In this document: piece by piece, positions 1-8,089 of the stretch | How the letters are laid out: every line of letters starts with the position of its first letter | Position numbering within the stretch: position 1 is the stretch's first letter | Assembly (NCBI GenBank): GCA_900547435.1 | Contig: URGO01000005.1 | Location: forward strand, 1-40,744 | Origin: an uncultured Parabacteroides sp. | GTDB lineage: Bacteria; Bacteroidota; Bacteroidia; Bacteroidales; Tannerellaceae | Direction: 5' to 3' | Length of the DNA: 40,744 nucleotides | The notes under the pieces: model-generated | Told to the model about the DNA's origin: nothing | The model's database searches: none | The model's input: the letters and a program-made list of their open reading frames with translations, nothing else | Program-made: the position numbers and the translations under genes

Positions 1-620
1 AATTCTGTCGTCATATATTTACCAGCTTCAAGCTTGATAGTATGGTTTAAAGTTGGATTCGTTTGTTCAATAACACAACTATAAGCATCTTCCAAACCTT
101 GTTTATCAACTACGGAGAATTGTGTACTATAATTCAATTCAGCATCATCTTCCTCTGATAATTTGGTTTGGAATGAATGTATATCATCCATAGCCGCATC
201 CGTAAAGATAGATGTTGTTATTAATTCAAAACATACGCAGTAAGAGTCATCTTCTAATGCTGTTGCTATTTCTGATATTTTAGTCTTTAATTTAGAATTA
301 GCATTTTCCTGTAATTGAGCTAAGTTACTAAACTGGCTCCAAGCAGATATAACTTCTCTCACAGGAGTTGCATCAACAGATTCACCAAGGTAGTATTTCC
401 CTTGTACAATATATATTTTTTGCTCGTCTTCATCAATATATACGGCATCAATTTGTTTATCATTGGCTCCGTCTGTGATGGCATCTTTAGCTTGTCTTTG
501 ATCCAGAAGATGTATATTCCGCATATACCACGCAACGAAACGTTGACCATCATTTGGAAAATTATTTTTATAATAATCTTGCGTAATTTCGTTTTTTATG
601 ATTTCAAGTACATTCGCCAT
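1..620 (-). CDS. AIPR-family (abortive infection phage resistance) protein, partial
   Basis: The minus-strand reading frame opens with ATG at 620-618 and stays open to the window edge, so about 206 N-terminal residues are visible and the C-terminus is missing. The protein starts MANVLEIIKNEI and contains FVAWYMRNIH at about 31-40, then DGANDKQIDAVYID, then an IYIVQGKYY segment. This order (FVAW helix, DGxNDKxIDA, then a hydrophobic strand ending in Q-x-K-Y) is what I know from the N-terminus of AIPR proteins; the middle part resembles a nuclease-like core, but that reading is inference. It lies 12 nt downstream of the Doc-like gene as the last visible gene of the restriction operon, which fits a phage-defence role. 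Family assignment rests on motif memory, not on a search. Confidence 0.72.
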   Translation of the reverse strand, partial: MANVLEIIKNEITQDYYKNNFPNDGQRFVAWYMRNIHLLDQRQAKDAITDGANDKQIDAVYIDEDEQKIYIVQGKYYLGESVDATPVREVISAWSQFSNLAQLQENANSKLKTKISEIATALEDDSYCVCFELITTSIFTDAAMDDIHSFQTKLSEEDDAELNYSTQFSVVDKQGLEDAYSCVIEQTNPTLNHTIKLEAGKYMTTE

Positions 621-632
621 AATTATATTCAT

Positions 633-1106
633 TTATTCGTAATCTTCGCTTTGTATTCCTAACTCACCTTTGCTCATGGCATTGGCAATATCTATTTTCA
701 GTTCTTCGTCATAATCTTTACTGGTCAAAAAGCTATTGACGATGCGTAGCAGCAAATCTTGGTCGATGTTCGATGCTGCCACGTGATAAATGATAGATTC
801 CAATGTACGCATACAGATACAAGCGTGCCAATAGTAATTATTTTTGTGTAAGAAGTACGCACCCAAAGTCAGTGCAATACGCTTGTTCCCATCATTGAAG
901 AAGTGCCCGGAACAAAATCTATACATCAAATAGGTCAGTTTGTCGGCAAAGGTAGGATAGTATAAATCGTTTTGCACAAAATCCAATGTAGCACGAATAC
1001 CGCCTTCATCACGCACTCCTTCAAAGCCACCATCACTGGCATCAATCATTTTGCCATAGATGTTTAGGGCTTCATCGTAATCTATGTAAATAATTTCCTT
1101 ACTCAT
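633..1106 (-). CDS. Doc/Fic-family toxin (death-on-curing type)
   Basis: This is a 157-residue protein. The Fic signature is H68-F-F-N-D-G-N-K-R76, preceded by GVRDEGGIRATL (about 30-41) and DLYYP (47-51), a spacing characteristic of Doc-type proteins. Fic-fold enzymes transfer nucleotides or phosphate to proteins; Doc phosphorylates EF-Tu. The start ATG overlaps the end of the upstream DNA-binding protein gene by 8 nt, so the two are probably translationally coupled and the upstream protein is a candidate partner or antitoxin. No inhibitory (S/T)xxxE(G/N) motif was noticed. Such genes often sit inside type I restriction loci of Bacteroides. Target and toxicity are unknown. Confidence 0.85.
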   Translation of the reverse strand: MSKEIIYIDYDEALNIYGKMIDASDGGFEGVRDEGGIRATLDFVQNDLYYPTFADKLTYLMYRFCSGHFFNDGNKRIALTLGAYFLHKNNYYWHACICMRTLESIIYHVAASNIDQDLLLRIVNSFLTSKDYDEELKIDIANAMSKGELGIQSEDYE

Positions 1107-2115
1107 CCTCTGCCTGTTTTAAGCGTTTCAGTACATCTTTATTGTCCGCTAAAATACGGTCAAAATCAATAGACTGGTCACCGATGAATCGTTCAAACTC
1201 TTCAGGAGTAACAGCTTGCAGATAGTCTGCAATGTTACCATGATACGCATCCCGGAAACTGAAGTCCCTTGAAGCCATTTTTGTTCTGGCATCATTCAGA
1301 TAAGGTTTCTGCATGGGATGTTCGGCAAGTTCGTTTACAATACGCTCCACTTCGTCAATGGTAAGTTTTCTACCACCGTTTTCCTTGAATCGTTCATTGA
1401 TAGCTGCACCCACACCGTTTTCAAAAGAAGAAATAACCAATAAAACCTCTGAATACAGCGTGTGTCGAACATTGTCTTTGGAATCCAACTTCAACACTTC
1501 CCGGTATTCCTTAGCATTCTCCTTGAATACAGCCTTGTATATGAAATCTGTAATTTGAGAATATTTGTATGTGGGATGTCCGTCCACATATTGATTGATG
1601 GCAGAAGTGAGATTTTTACGATAGTTTTCCTCTGTTATTGCGGCAGGAAGGTAATGCACATCCCTGCGGTTGATATATTTTGTTCCTCCACCTGTCTTTT
1701 CATTGATGGTAGTAATCACAAAATCCAAGATAAGGCTACGGACTTTCTTGGCTTTTTCACTCTCTGTAAGTAGCATACCCATATTCAAGAAAGAGCGGAA
1801 ATTAAACAGTCCAAGTTGTGTTGTTTTGCTCGCCTCATTAATAAGGTGAGCAAATTCTAACTTAAACTCTTTCAGCTGTTTACCCTTACATAAAATATAT
1901 CCGTTATGCTTCAATTCATCAGAATTTGATTGCAGGTAACGATCTATTGTAGATGTGTCAACTTGATAAAAGTCGGCAACCATTTTTTTTGTAAAGCGGT
2001 ATTCTCCCTCAAAGAGCATTCCTTCTATATCAAGATGTTCTTGTACTTTACTGACCGCAAAACGATTGTTAAGTACATTCTGCCGTTCTATGTTTGAGAT
2101 GGTCAAATCTTTCAT
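1099..2115 (-). CDS. Putative DNA-binding protein of the restriction locus (RhuM/Bro-like)
   Basis: This is a 338-residue protein lying between hsdM (gap 15 nt) and the doc-like gene (8 nt overlap). Residues about 40-70 (RFTKKMVADFYQVDTSTIDR) look like a helix-turn-helix, and the following FNFRSFLNMGMLL segment with charged helices recalls RhuM/Bro-N-type phage antirepressor-like proteins. Similar proteins are common between hsdM and other type I restriction genes in Bacteroidales, where they are usually annotated only as DNA-binding or RhuM-like. It has no signal peptide or membrane segment. Possible roles are antitoxin to the Doc-like protein, regulator of the operon or a restriction accessory factor; the sequence does not decide among them. 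Confidence 0.6.
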   Translation of the reverse strand: MKDLTISNIERQNVLNNRFAVSKVQEHLDIEGMLFEGEYRFTKKMVADFYQVDTSTIDRYLQSNSDELKHNGYILCKGKQLKEFKLEFAHLINEASKTTQLGLFNFRSFLNMGMLLTESEKAKKVRSLILDFVITTINEKTGGGTKYINRRDVHYLPAAITEENYRKNLTSAINQYVDGHPTYKYSQITDFIYKAVFKENAKEYREVLKLDSKDNVRHTLYSEVLLVISSFENGVGAAINERFKENGGRKLTIDEVERIVNELAEHPMQKPYLNDARTKMASRDFSFRDAYHGNIADYLQAVTPEEFERFIGDQSIDFDRILADNKDVLKRLKQAEDE

Positions 2116-2130
2116 ATCACTTCACTATTA

Positions 2131-3639
2131 TCAGTTACACGATTTTATGTCTATGCCGAGAATTTTTTGAATCTCAGAAAGGGTTTTGTCTATTTCATGG
2201 TCGAGTGCAGCACGTTTCTCAAAATACTGTTTGAGCAGTTCTGCCGGAGGGAGTATTTCTTCTTCCTCTTTCGGGAACTTGCACTGGTCGAAGTTGCAAT
2301 CCAAATCAATCAACTGTTGGGCAGTGAACACACGGCTCTTTTCTCCCACTTCATCACTGATAATTTCTTTCCTGTCTTTCCACCATTCCTGAATAGGTAG
2401 GGTATGCTCCACCTTCATTGGTTTGGTCTTTGAGAAGTGCTTGTAGTCTTCCGGCATATCCAAGCGATAGAACCATATCTCTTTAGTCTTGAATCCTTCT
2501 TCGCAGCCCTCTGCTTCTTCATTATTAAAGAAAAGAATGTTGGTTGCAATAGAGGTATATGGGGAGAATATCGAGCCCGGTAAACGGATGATGGTATGCA
2601 GATTGAACTTGCGGAGTAAATTTTCTTTAAGTGCAAGTTTTGCTCCATCCGTACCAAACAAGAAACCATCTGGGATAATCACACCGCATCTACCACCAAC
2701 TTTGAGGCGGTACATGATAAGGGCTATGAACAAATCCGCTGTTTCACTTGAACGGTACTGCACCGGGAAATTGCTTTTTACACTATCTTCTGTGCTACCA
2801 CCATACGGAGGATTCATACCGATAACATCCACTTTATCGCTTTCCTTGAAATCAGTGATATTTGTTCCAAGCGAATCACAGTTAGCTATATTGGGAGCTT
2901 CAATATCATGGAGTAACAGATTTGTTATACTCAAAAGATAAGGTAGCGGTTTCCATTCTTGTCCCACGACTGCATTTTGCAGTTTTTCTCCATCTTCGGC
3001 AGAACTGACGCTCTTACTCATATAATTGAGAGCAGAGGTAAGGAAGCCGCCTGTACCACTGGTGAAGTCACCAAAGGTCTCGCCCAATTTCGGGTCAAGC
3101 ATCATCACGATAAAGTCTGTCAAAGCACGTGGAGTATAGAACTCACCTGCATTGCCTGCTGATTGCAAGTCTTTCAAGATTCCCTCATAAATATCTCCAA
3201 ATGTGTGGCGGTCATCAGCATCGTCAAATTCGATTTCATTTACGATGTTGACCACTTGACGCAAAAGCGTTCCATTCTTCATATACTGGTTTAAGTCAGC
3301 AAATGTTTCTAGAACAATGCTTTTGGCTCTTGGTGTATTGGCGTCTATCGGAAGATTCTTTAAAGTAGGGAACAGTTTTTCATTGACAAAAGAGAGCAAT
3401 GCTTCTCCTGTTAATGCTTCACCGTCTTTTTCATCTACTGCCCATTTACGCCAACGCAAATCTTCGGGGATGATAGACTTGTAGTTTTCATCTTTGTATT
3501 CCCAAGTTTCTTCCTGAGTGTCATAGACTTTCAAGAAAAACATCCAAGTCATTTGTTCAATTCTCTGTGCGTCACCATTGATACCAGCGTCTTGGCGCAT
3601 TATATTTTGGATTCGCTTTATGATGTTGTTTACTGCCAT
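2131..3639 (-). CDS. hsdM: Type I restriction-modification system methyltransferase subunit HsdM
   Basis: This 502-residue N6-adenine methyltransferase subunit has an N-terminal helical HsdM_N region (about 5-135), then AGEFYTPRAL (164-173), the SAM-binding motif D191-F-T-S-G-T-G-G-F and the catalytic NPPY at 276-279. Length and motif order are typical of complete HsdM subunits. In the holoenzyme two HsdM pair with one HsdS specificity subunit to methylate adenine at the recognition site. It starts 2 nt after the hsdR stop codon, so the genes are co-transcribed. No hsdS lies in the visible part of the operon, although HsdM needs one for target recognition; it may lie beyond the left edge. Confidence 0.95.
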   Translation of the reverse strand: MAVNNIIKRIQNIMRQDAGINGDAQRIEQMTWMFFLKVYDTQEETWEYKDENYKSIIPEDLRWRKWAVDEKDGEALTGEALLSFVNEKLFPTLKNLPIDANTPRAKSIVLETFADLNQYMKNGTLLRQVVNIVNEIEFDDADDRHTFGDIYEGILKDLQSAGNAGEFYTPRALTDFIVMMLDPKLGETFGDFTSGTGGFLTSALNYMSKSVSSAEDGEKLQNAVVGQEWKPLPYLLSITNLLLHDIEAPNIANCDSLGTNITDFKESDKVDVIGMNPPYGGSTEDSVKSNFPVQYRSSETADLFIALIMYRLKVGGRCGVIIPDGFLFGTDGAKLALKENLLRKFNLHTIIRLPGSIFSPYTSIATNILFFNNEEAEGCEEGFKTKEIWFYRLDMPEDYKHFSKTKPMKVEHTLPIQEWWKDRKEIISDEVGEKSRVFTAQQLIDLDCNFDQCKFPKEEEEILPPAELLKQYFEKRAALDHEIDKTLSEIQKILGIDIKSCN

Positions 3640-3641
3640 TT

Positions 3642-5966
3642 TTAAGCTGATTTATAAATTTGATATTCTAGTTCTCTGATGGCTTGCTCAAAAGCAACCT
3701 TACCGCCAAATAACTTTATGATTTTTGTTGGTTTTCCTATGCTGTTGAACGGCGGTATCTCCAAAATATTTGCCTTTTCAAAGTCGAGAATACCATTCTC
3801 TGCATATTTGTCAAGAAGAGCCTCCAATACTTCACGGGCTTTACCTTCGTACTTCCCGAAGTAATTACGCTTCTTTACATTGTTTGCTCTCTCTTTCCTT
3901 GTTAATGGCGGTTGGTCAAACGCAACGTGGCATATCACATCAAAGATGTCGGCATCCTTCAATGCCGGATTAGCTTCACGTACAGCATCTATCAGAATAG
4001 CATATTCTTTCAATTCATCCATAATGGCTTGTTTGCGTTCTGCCTCCGTCCACGTTTGGATAAAATCATCCAAAGTTTGGTAATGGCGTAATAATTGCTT
4101 TTTAGCAAACGACTGAACACTTTCCGTTCTCATCGTCTTGCCATCTTCTCCTAACACTGAAACGATTTCATGGGCAATGCGAATATTCTTACCGCTGATA
4201 AGATATTTCTCACGAGGCTCAGATACTATTGGAATTTCTGGAGCATCTATGATTTTGTAAGGCTTGGGCTTTTTCCCTCCTCCTTTTGGTGGTTCCGGGT
4301 CGCCATCAAATGCTGGATCTTTGAATTTTGCGGTAGCATTGCGGAAATCAAGGATTTCCAAATGCCATTTGCCCTTGTCTTTTCTAAGTCGTGTACCTCG
4401 TCCAATGATTTGCTTAAATTCAGTCATAGAACCAATTTCTTTGTCTATGACGATTAAACCACAAGTTTTGCAGTCCACTCCTGTAGATAAAAGTTCAGAT
4501 GTGGTAACAATTACAGGATAAGGCTCATCTACACTAATGAAATTGTCCAGTTGTTTCTTACCTTCTTTATCCTCGCCAACAATACGTGTAACATAGTAAG
4601 GCGACTTTTTACATAAATCGCTATTCATATTGATAAGCAGCGTCCGCATTTCGGCAGCTTCCTCAATATCAGAACAGAATACGATTGTCTTTGTCATACG
4701 ACCAATGTCATGTAACATTTGGGTTATCCTATGTGCTACTACTTTACGCCTTAACTTGATGGCAAGATCACGACCTATATTCTGTCTTTGATATAGTTTC
4801 TGTTCAATCTCCTTGCCTAATAAATCTATTTCACCTTCTTCTGGAGTCCATCCTTGTAAATCAATATTAATAAAGTCTGCTGTAACTCTGTATGGAGCTA
4901 AGAAACCATCTTGAATGCCTTGAAGAAGTGAATAGGTATATACTGGTTCACCGAAATAATCCAAGTTGTTTGCTCCTTCGTCAGCTTTCGGTGTGGCTGT
5001 CATACCAATTTGGGTAGCCGCACTAAAATATTCCAATACCTTGCGCCATGCGGAATCGTCTTTTGCACTTCCTCTATGACACTCATCGACAATAATTAAA
5101 TCAAAGAAATTTGGCTGCACCTCCAAGAATGGGTCTGGTTTACCCTCTTTCCCGACTAATTGGTGGTATAAAGCCATATACACCTCAAACGCAGAATTAA
5201 TCTTAGCTTCTCCTTCTTTAGGTGAGATTATTTTAGTTATTATACCCTGCTTCTTGAAAGGTTTGAAGTCCTGAACCATTGTTTGGTCTATAAGAACATT
5301 GCGGTCTGCAAGATAAAGTATCTTTTTCTTTGCTTTACTCTTATGAAGTTTATGGATAATCTGGAATGCAGTAAAAGTCTTACCAGTACCAGTTGCCATT
5401 ACTACAAGGACACGTTGTAGTCCTCTTGCGATAGCTTCTACTGTACGGTCAACTGCTATACGTTGATAATATCTTGGTTCATGGCTATGAGCATCATAGT
5501 AGAAAGGTGTTTCTATTATATTGAGCTCCTCCGATGTGTAGCTTTTGGATTCAAGATAACGGTTATATAGTTCTTCCTCTGTCGGAAAGTCCTCTAACTT
5601 AATTTCTGTTTCTTTCCCCGTGATAAAGTCATGTTCCAAGAAAGCATCGCCATTACTGGAGTAGGCAAATTTAAGGTCAAGGATTTGGGCATAATCCATA
5701 GCTTGTTGAATGCCCCCCCCAACCGCATGTTTATTATCTTTAGCTTCAACTACCGCAATGGGCTTACCTTTATGATATAATAGGTAATCCGCTTTTTTGC
5801 CCTCCGCTACTGAATGTTGATTGCCAATAACAAGTACTCGACCATCTGTAAAATAGTACTCTTCACGCATATTTACACTTACAGCCCAACCTTTTCGTTG
5901 GAGCGCAGGAGTAATGAACAGAGTGCGTATCTCTTGTTCTTTGAGTTCTTTCTTGTTTACTTCCAT
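3642..5966 (-). CDS. hsdR: Type I restriction endonuclease subunit HsdR
   Basis: This is the 774-residue restriction and DNA-translocation subunit. The N-terminus carries a PD-(D/E)xK nuclease signature (D60 in KKADYLLYH, then E74-A-K76). The SF2 motor follows: Walker A ATGTGKT at 191-197, the DECH motif II near residue 295 and motif VI QIIGRGTRLR. The C-terminal part contains a helical region, as in EcoEI-type HsdR. The length is shorter than EcoKI HsdR (about 1170) but normal for this short subfamily. It follows the XRE gene by 9 nt and precedes hsdM by 2 nt. It acts in the cytoplasm on unmodified foreign DNA, together with HsdM and HsdS. Confidence 0.95.
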   Translation of the reverse strand: MEVNKKELKEQEIRTLFITPALQRKGWAVSVNMREEYYFTDGRVLVIGNQHSVAEGKKADYLLYHKGKPIAVVEAKDNKHAVGGGIQQAMDYAQILDLKFAYSSNGDAFLEHDFITGKETEIKLEDFPTEEELYNRYLESKSYTSEELNIIETPFYYDAHSHEPRYYQRIAVDRTVEAIARGLQRVLVVMATGTGKTFTAFQIIHKLHKSKAKKKILYLADRNVLIDQTMVQDFKPFKKQGIITKIISPKEGEAKINSAFEVYMALYHQLVGKEGKPDPFLEVQPNFFDLIIVDECHRGSAKDDSAWRKVLEYFSAATQIGMTATPKADEGANNLDYFGEPVYTYSLLQGIQDGFLAPYRVTADFINIDLQGWTPEEGEIDLLGKEIEQKLYQRQNIGRDLAIKLRRKVVAHRITQMLHDIGRMTKTIVFCSDIEEAAEMRTLLINMNSDLCKKSPYYVTRIVGEDKEGKKQLDNFISVDEPYPVIVTTSELLSTGVDCKTCGLIVIDKEIGSMTEFKQIIGRGTRLRKDKGKWHLEILDFRNATAKFKDPAFDGDPEPPKGGGKKPKPYKIIDAPEIPIVSEPREKYLISGKNIRIAHEIVSVLGEDGKTMRTESVQSFAKKQLLRHYQTLDDFIQTWTEAERKQAIMDELKEYAILIDAVREANPALKDADIFDVICHVAFDQPPLTRKERANNVKKRNYFGKYEGKAREVLEALLDKYAENGILDFEKANILEIPPFNSIGKPTKIIKLFGGKVAFEQAIRELEYQIYKSA

Positions 5967-5975
5967 GACAATAAA

Positions 5976-6182
5976 TCAGTTATGATTACTGCTGACAATT
6001 AGGTCTTTCACGTCAATATTAAGAACATTGGCTATATCATTAAGCGTTTTAAGGTCTGGCTGAACCGAATTGCTGCACCATTTACTTACAGTACAGTTGG
6101 ACTTCCCAATTTGCTCTGCAAGCCATTTTCCTGTTTTCTGTTGCTCTGCAAGTACCACTTTTAATCTGTTTAAATTAGCCAT
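5976..6182 (-). CDS. XRE-family helix-turn-helix regulator of the restriction operon
   Basis: This small Cro/CI-type protein has about 68 residues from ATG at 6182. The HTH reads WLAEQIGKSNCTVSKWCSN, followed by QPDLKTLNDIANVLN, the classical XRE third to fifth helices. A longer frame opens at 6203, but a TAATTTTG promoter box lies only 5 nt above that codon, so the 6182 start (MANLNRLK) is favoured. It is the first gene of the operon, 9 nt upstream of hsdR, and probably controls restriction expression in the manner of controller proteins. Autoregulation is an inference. Confidence 0.85.
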   Translation of the reverse strand: MANLNRLKVVLAEQQKTGKWLAEQIGKSNCTVSKWCSNSVQPDLKTLNDIANVLNIDVKDLIVSSNHN

Positions 6183-6207
6183 GAGGTAAAATGTTTTAAT
6201 CACAGAG

Positions 6208-6215
6208 CAAAATTA
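6208..6215 (-). promoter_or_regulatory. Bacteroides -7 box of the XRE-hsdR operon
   Basis: On the minus strand this reads TAATTTTG, matching TAnnTTTG, 25 nt above the XRE start. No convincing -33 TTTG is visible at the expected 19-21 nt spacing. Confidence 0.45.
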
Positions 6216-6279
6216 TATAATTTATCCGACATCAGCACTACTTCCTATAATAATTATTATCAGGAAGTGGAAAAGAGGC

Positions 6280-7026
6280 TCAAACAATGTATTTTGATAA
6301 GATATTCTCATCAATTTCAATCTTGTGCCGTCCTGTGGTTGTACGCAGATTCTTCCTAATAGTATCAAATGTTGAATTAGTAAACCACTCTGCGAATGTC
6401 ACCATTACGAATGATGTAGTCATATCTCCACCTATATTATATTGAAAAGCGATATTCCAAGCAAAGTTCTTCAACGAGATTTGAGTGAGGGAGGTACGCT
6501 TCTTGATATGAATTTCGGTTGCAGAAAGCACTTGACGGTTAGCTGCAAAATAGCGGACAGATTCGCATATTTGGTAAATCTCTGTTTCCTCCAAATCAAA
6601 ACGCTTAAATATATCTCGTGTGTATCTTAGGATAGCATTCAACTTTTCATCTTCTTCTCGTTCTTTTTGCCATTGGTATTGTTGCTGCTCACGTTGGTAT
6701 TCATAATGAAATAGCTCCATTCGCTTCTTCTGGACTTCTTTACAGTTTGAGGTAGGTGAATATGCTAAAGGCTGTATCTTTTTACTCACACACTTTTTGA
6801 TAGATATTAGAAGTGATGGAGGAATTGCATCAACAATATACCTTGCTGAGATACAGCAAAGATGGTATAGTAGTTTTTGTATGACATATCCGATGACCAT
6901 AACTAATGGAATCAAACTCATTCGTATTCCAAGCATATTGCATACTTGAAACGCTACCATCGAAGCTAATAGCACCATAGTAACCTCGATTATCAGAGAG
7001 TGAAGTATATATTGTTTTTGCTTCAT
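6280..7026 (-). CDS. Membrane protein with coiled coil and conserved C-terminal domain, element-end type
   Basis: This 248-residue protein has two hydrophobic segments at about 9-28 and 37-60, then a Q/E/R-rich coiled coil (about 100-125) and a C-terminal helical and beta domain of about 110 residues. I do not recognise a named family. The C-terminal stretch (RYFAANRQVL, then IHIKKRTSLTQ, L-x-x-F) aligns with the same part of the protein at 33225-33935 (CAFAEHDLII, ISIQQKDTCSQ, L-x-x-F), and both have two or more N-terminal membrane segments plus a coiled coil, so they look paralogous. Each is encoded on the minus strand near an att-like repeat. A TATCTTTG box lies 26 nt above the start codon. 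The function is unknown. Confidence 0.7.
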   Translation of the reverse strand: MKQKQYILHSLIIEVTMVLLASMVAFQVCNMLGIRMSLIPLVMVIGYVIQKLLYHLCCISARYIVDAIPPSLLISIKKCVSKKIQPLAYSPTSNCKEVQKKRMELFHYEYQREQQQYQWQKEREEDEKLNAILRYTRDIFKRFDLEETEIYQICESVRYFAANRQVLSATEIHIKKRTSLTQISLKNFAWNIAFQYNIGGDMTTSFVMVTFAEWFTNSTFDTIRKNLRTTTGRHKIEIDENILSKYIV

Positions 7027-7051
7027 ACCTATTGTTGTTTATTTCGCAATG

Positions 7052-7059
7052 CAAAGATA
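7052..7059 (-). promoter_or_regulatory. Bacteroides -7 box for the 6280-7026 membrane protein gene
   Basis: The minus-strand sequence is TATCTTTG, an exact TAnnTTTG match, 26 nt above the ATG at 7026. A T-rich stretch lies at about the -33 position. Confidence 0.5.
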
Positions 7060-7323
7060 CAACACATTTTCATAGAAAACGAAAGATAAAAATAGGTACA
7101 ATTTTGCAAATCAATGGTTTATGAAAAGAAAATCCAAACAAATGCAAATATCCAAGGCGAAATGAAAGCATCTGCAAACAAAAGAAAATACTTAAATAAA
7201 GTTAAAGTTTTATTATGCGTTTATTGAGCATACAAAACACCCCATAAGATTATGCTTTGGTTATAAAATAGCCATATTTGTACCAAGCATAATGTAATAA
7301 ACTGATATACAATTGTGATTATA

Positions 7324-7407
7324 TTTGAGGAAGTCAAATGATTCCGATAAGGAAACAGATAATAAACAATAAGCAAAAGCGTGCAGCTCAACGAGTTGCA
7401 CGCTTTT
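7324..7407. repeat. Direct repeat, left attachment site (att) of the integrative element
   Basis: These 84 bp recur at 35695-35778 in the same orientation with two substitutions (positions 7363 and 7392). The repeat ends in a hairpin (arms GCGTGCAGCTC and GAGTTGCACGC, one G-T wobble, followed by TTTT). The integrase gene lies about 0.7 kb inside. The 517-nt gap 7027-7543 otherwise holds the promoter at 7052 and the TTTGCGACA repeats at 7463-7482; I see no convincing gene in it. Confidence 0.8.
7380..7407 (+). terminator. Hairpin within the left att repeat
   Basis: GCGTGCAGCTC, loop AAC, GAGTTGCACGC, then TTTT. It has the shape of a Rho-independent terminator, and the almost identical right copy keeps a longer T run. 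It may insulate the integrase region from the neighbouring element. Confidence 0.55.
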
Positions 7408-7461
7408 GTGTTTATAGGGTTCATGGTTGCTATGCGTTTTCTATGGGCTTTTTTATCTCTT

Positions 7462-7485
7462 ATTTGCGACATGTTTGCGACACGT
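7462..7485 (+). repeat. TTTGCGACA direct repeats inside the left end
   Basis: TTTGCGACA occurs at 7463-7471 and 7474-7482, 11 bp apart (one helical turn). The 24-bp block matches 35637-35660, inside the other end of the element, at 20 of 24 positions. Candidates are integrase arm sites or an operator for the HTH-int operon that starts at 7544. Confidence 0.45.
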
Positions 7486-7543
7486 CTTATTTGGCGATAA
7501 GGTACAACTTAGATTGACATAAACCATTTAAAACGAGAAGAAT

Positions 7544-8089
7544 ATGCCAAGAGGAAATTACACCATTCAAAGAAGTTGTGAGGAGTGCGGTAAAATCTTT
7601 ACTCCTCCCACATTGATGTCAAAGTATTGTTGTCCTGCTTGTTCCAAAAGGGCGTACAAGAAAAGGCAAATCGCAAAGGAGAAAGAGGCGATACGTCAAG
7701 CATTAGTCAGGCGAATACCATCCAGTAAGGGGTATCTGACAGTTAAAGAGTCTATGCTGATTTACGGTATTAGCAAAGATGTACTTTATCGTATGATACG
7801 GCAGGGATTGATACCATCATACAATTTTGGGCAACGTCTGACACGCCTTAGTCGGCATTATATGGATGAACACTTCAAAACAAAGGCTGGAAGTAGAAAG
7901 AGAAAAAAGGAAGCATTGTCTTTTGAGCCCAAAGACTGTTACACCATCGGAGAGATTGCCAAGAAGTTCCATATCAATGACAGCAGTGTCTTTAAGCACA
8001 TACGCCGTCATTCTATTCCTACACGCCAAATCGGTAACTATGTGTATGTTCCCAAATCTGAAATTGATAAATTATATAAGTCGTTATGA
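7544..8089 (+). CDS. HTH DNA-binding protein upstream of the integrase
   Basis: This 181-residue protein begins with a zinc-ribbon-like cysteine cluster (CEECGKIF about 13-20, then YCCPAC about 28-33). Two tandem winged-HTH or MerR-like segments follow: LTVKESMLIYGISKDVLYRM with GLIPSYNFG, and YTIGEIAKKFHINDSSVFKH with SIPTRQIGNYVYV. This double excisionase-like layout is common upstream of Bacteroides element integrases. The stop codon overlaps the integrase start (ATGA at 8086-8089), so the two are translationally coupled. It probably regulates or directs integration and excision; the exact role is inferred from position. The start is chosen on GAGAAGAATATGCC, a GA-rich leader. Confidence 0.75.
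   Translation: MPRGNYTIQRSCEECGKIFTPPTLMSKYCCPACSKRAYKKRQIAKEKEAIRQALVRRIPSSKGYLTVKESMLIYGISKDVLYRMIRQGLIPSYNFGQRLTRLSRHYMDEHFKTKAGSRKRKKEALSFEPKDCYTIGEIAKKFHINDSSVFKHIRRHSIPTRQIGNYVYVPKSEIDKLYKSL

Noticed and set aside
402..662. Plus-strand frame across the left-edge region
   Set aside because: It is antisense to the AIPR-like gene, whose minus frame is open to the window edge and carries family motifs.
7324..7407. tRNA gene as the integration target
   Set aside because: Neither repeat copy shows a cloverleaf or a T-loop GTTCRA motif; the visible structure is a terminator hairpin.
7221..7472. Minus-strand open frame of 83 codons spanning the left att repeat
   Set aside because: It runs through the att repeat and its hairpin, has no family-like features, and the right copy of the repeat does not preserve the frame in context.
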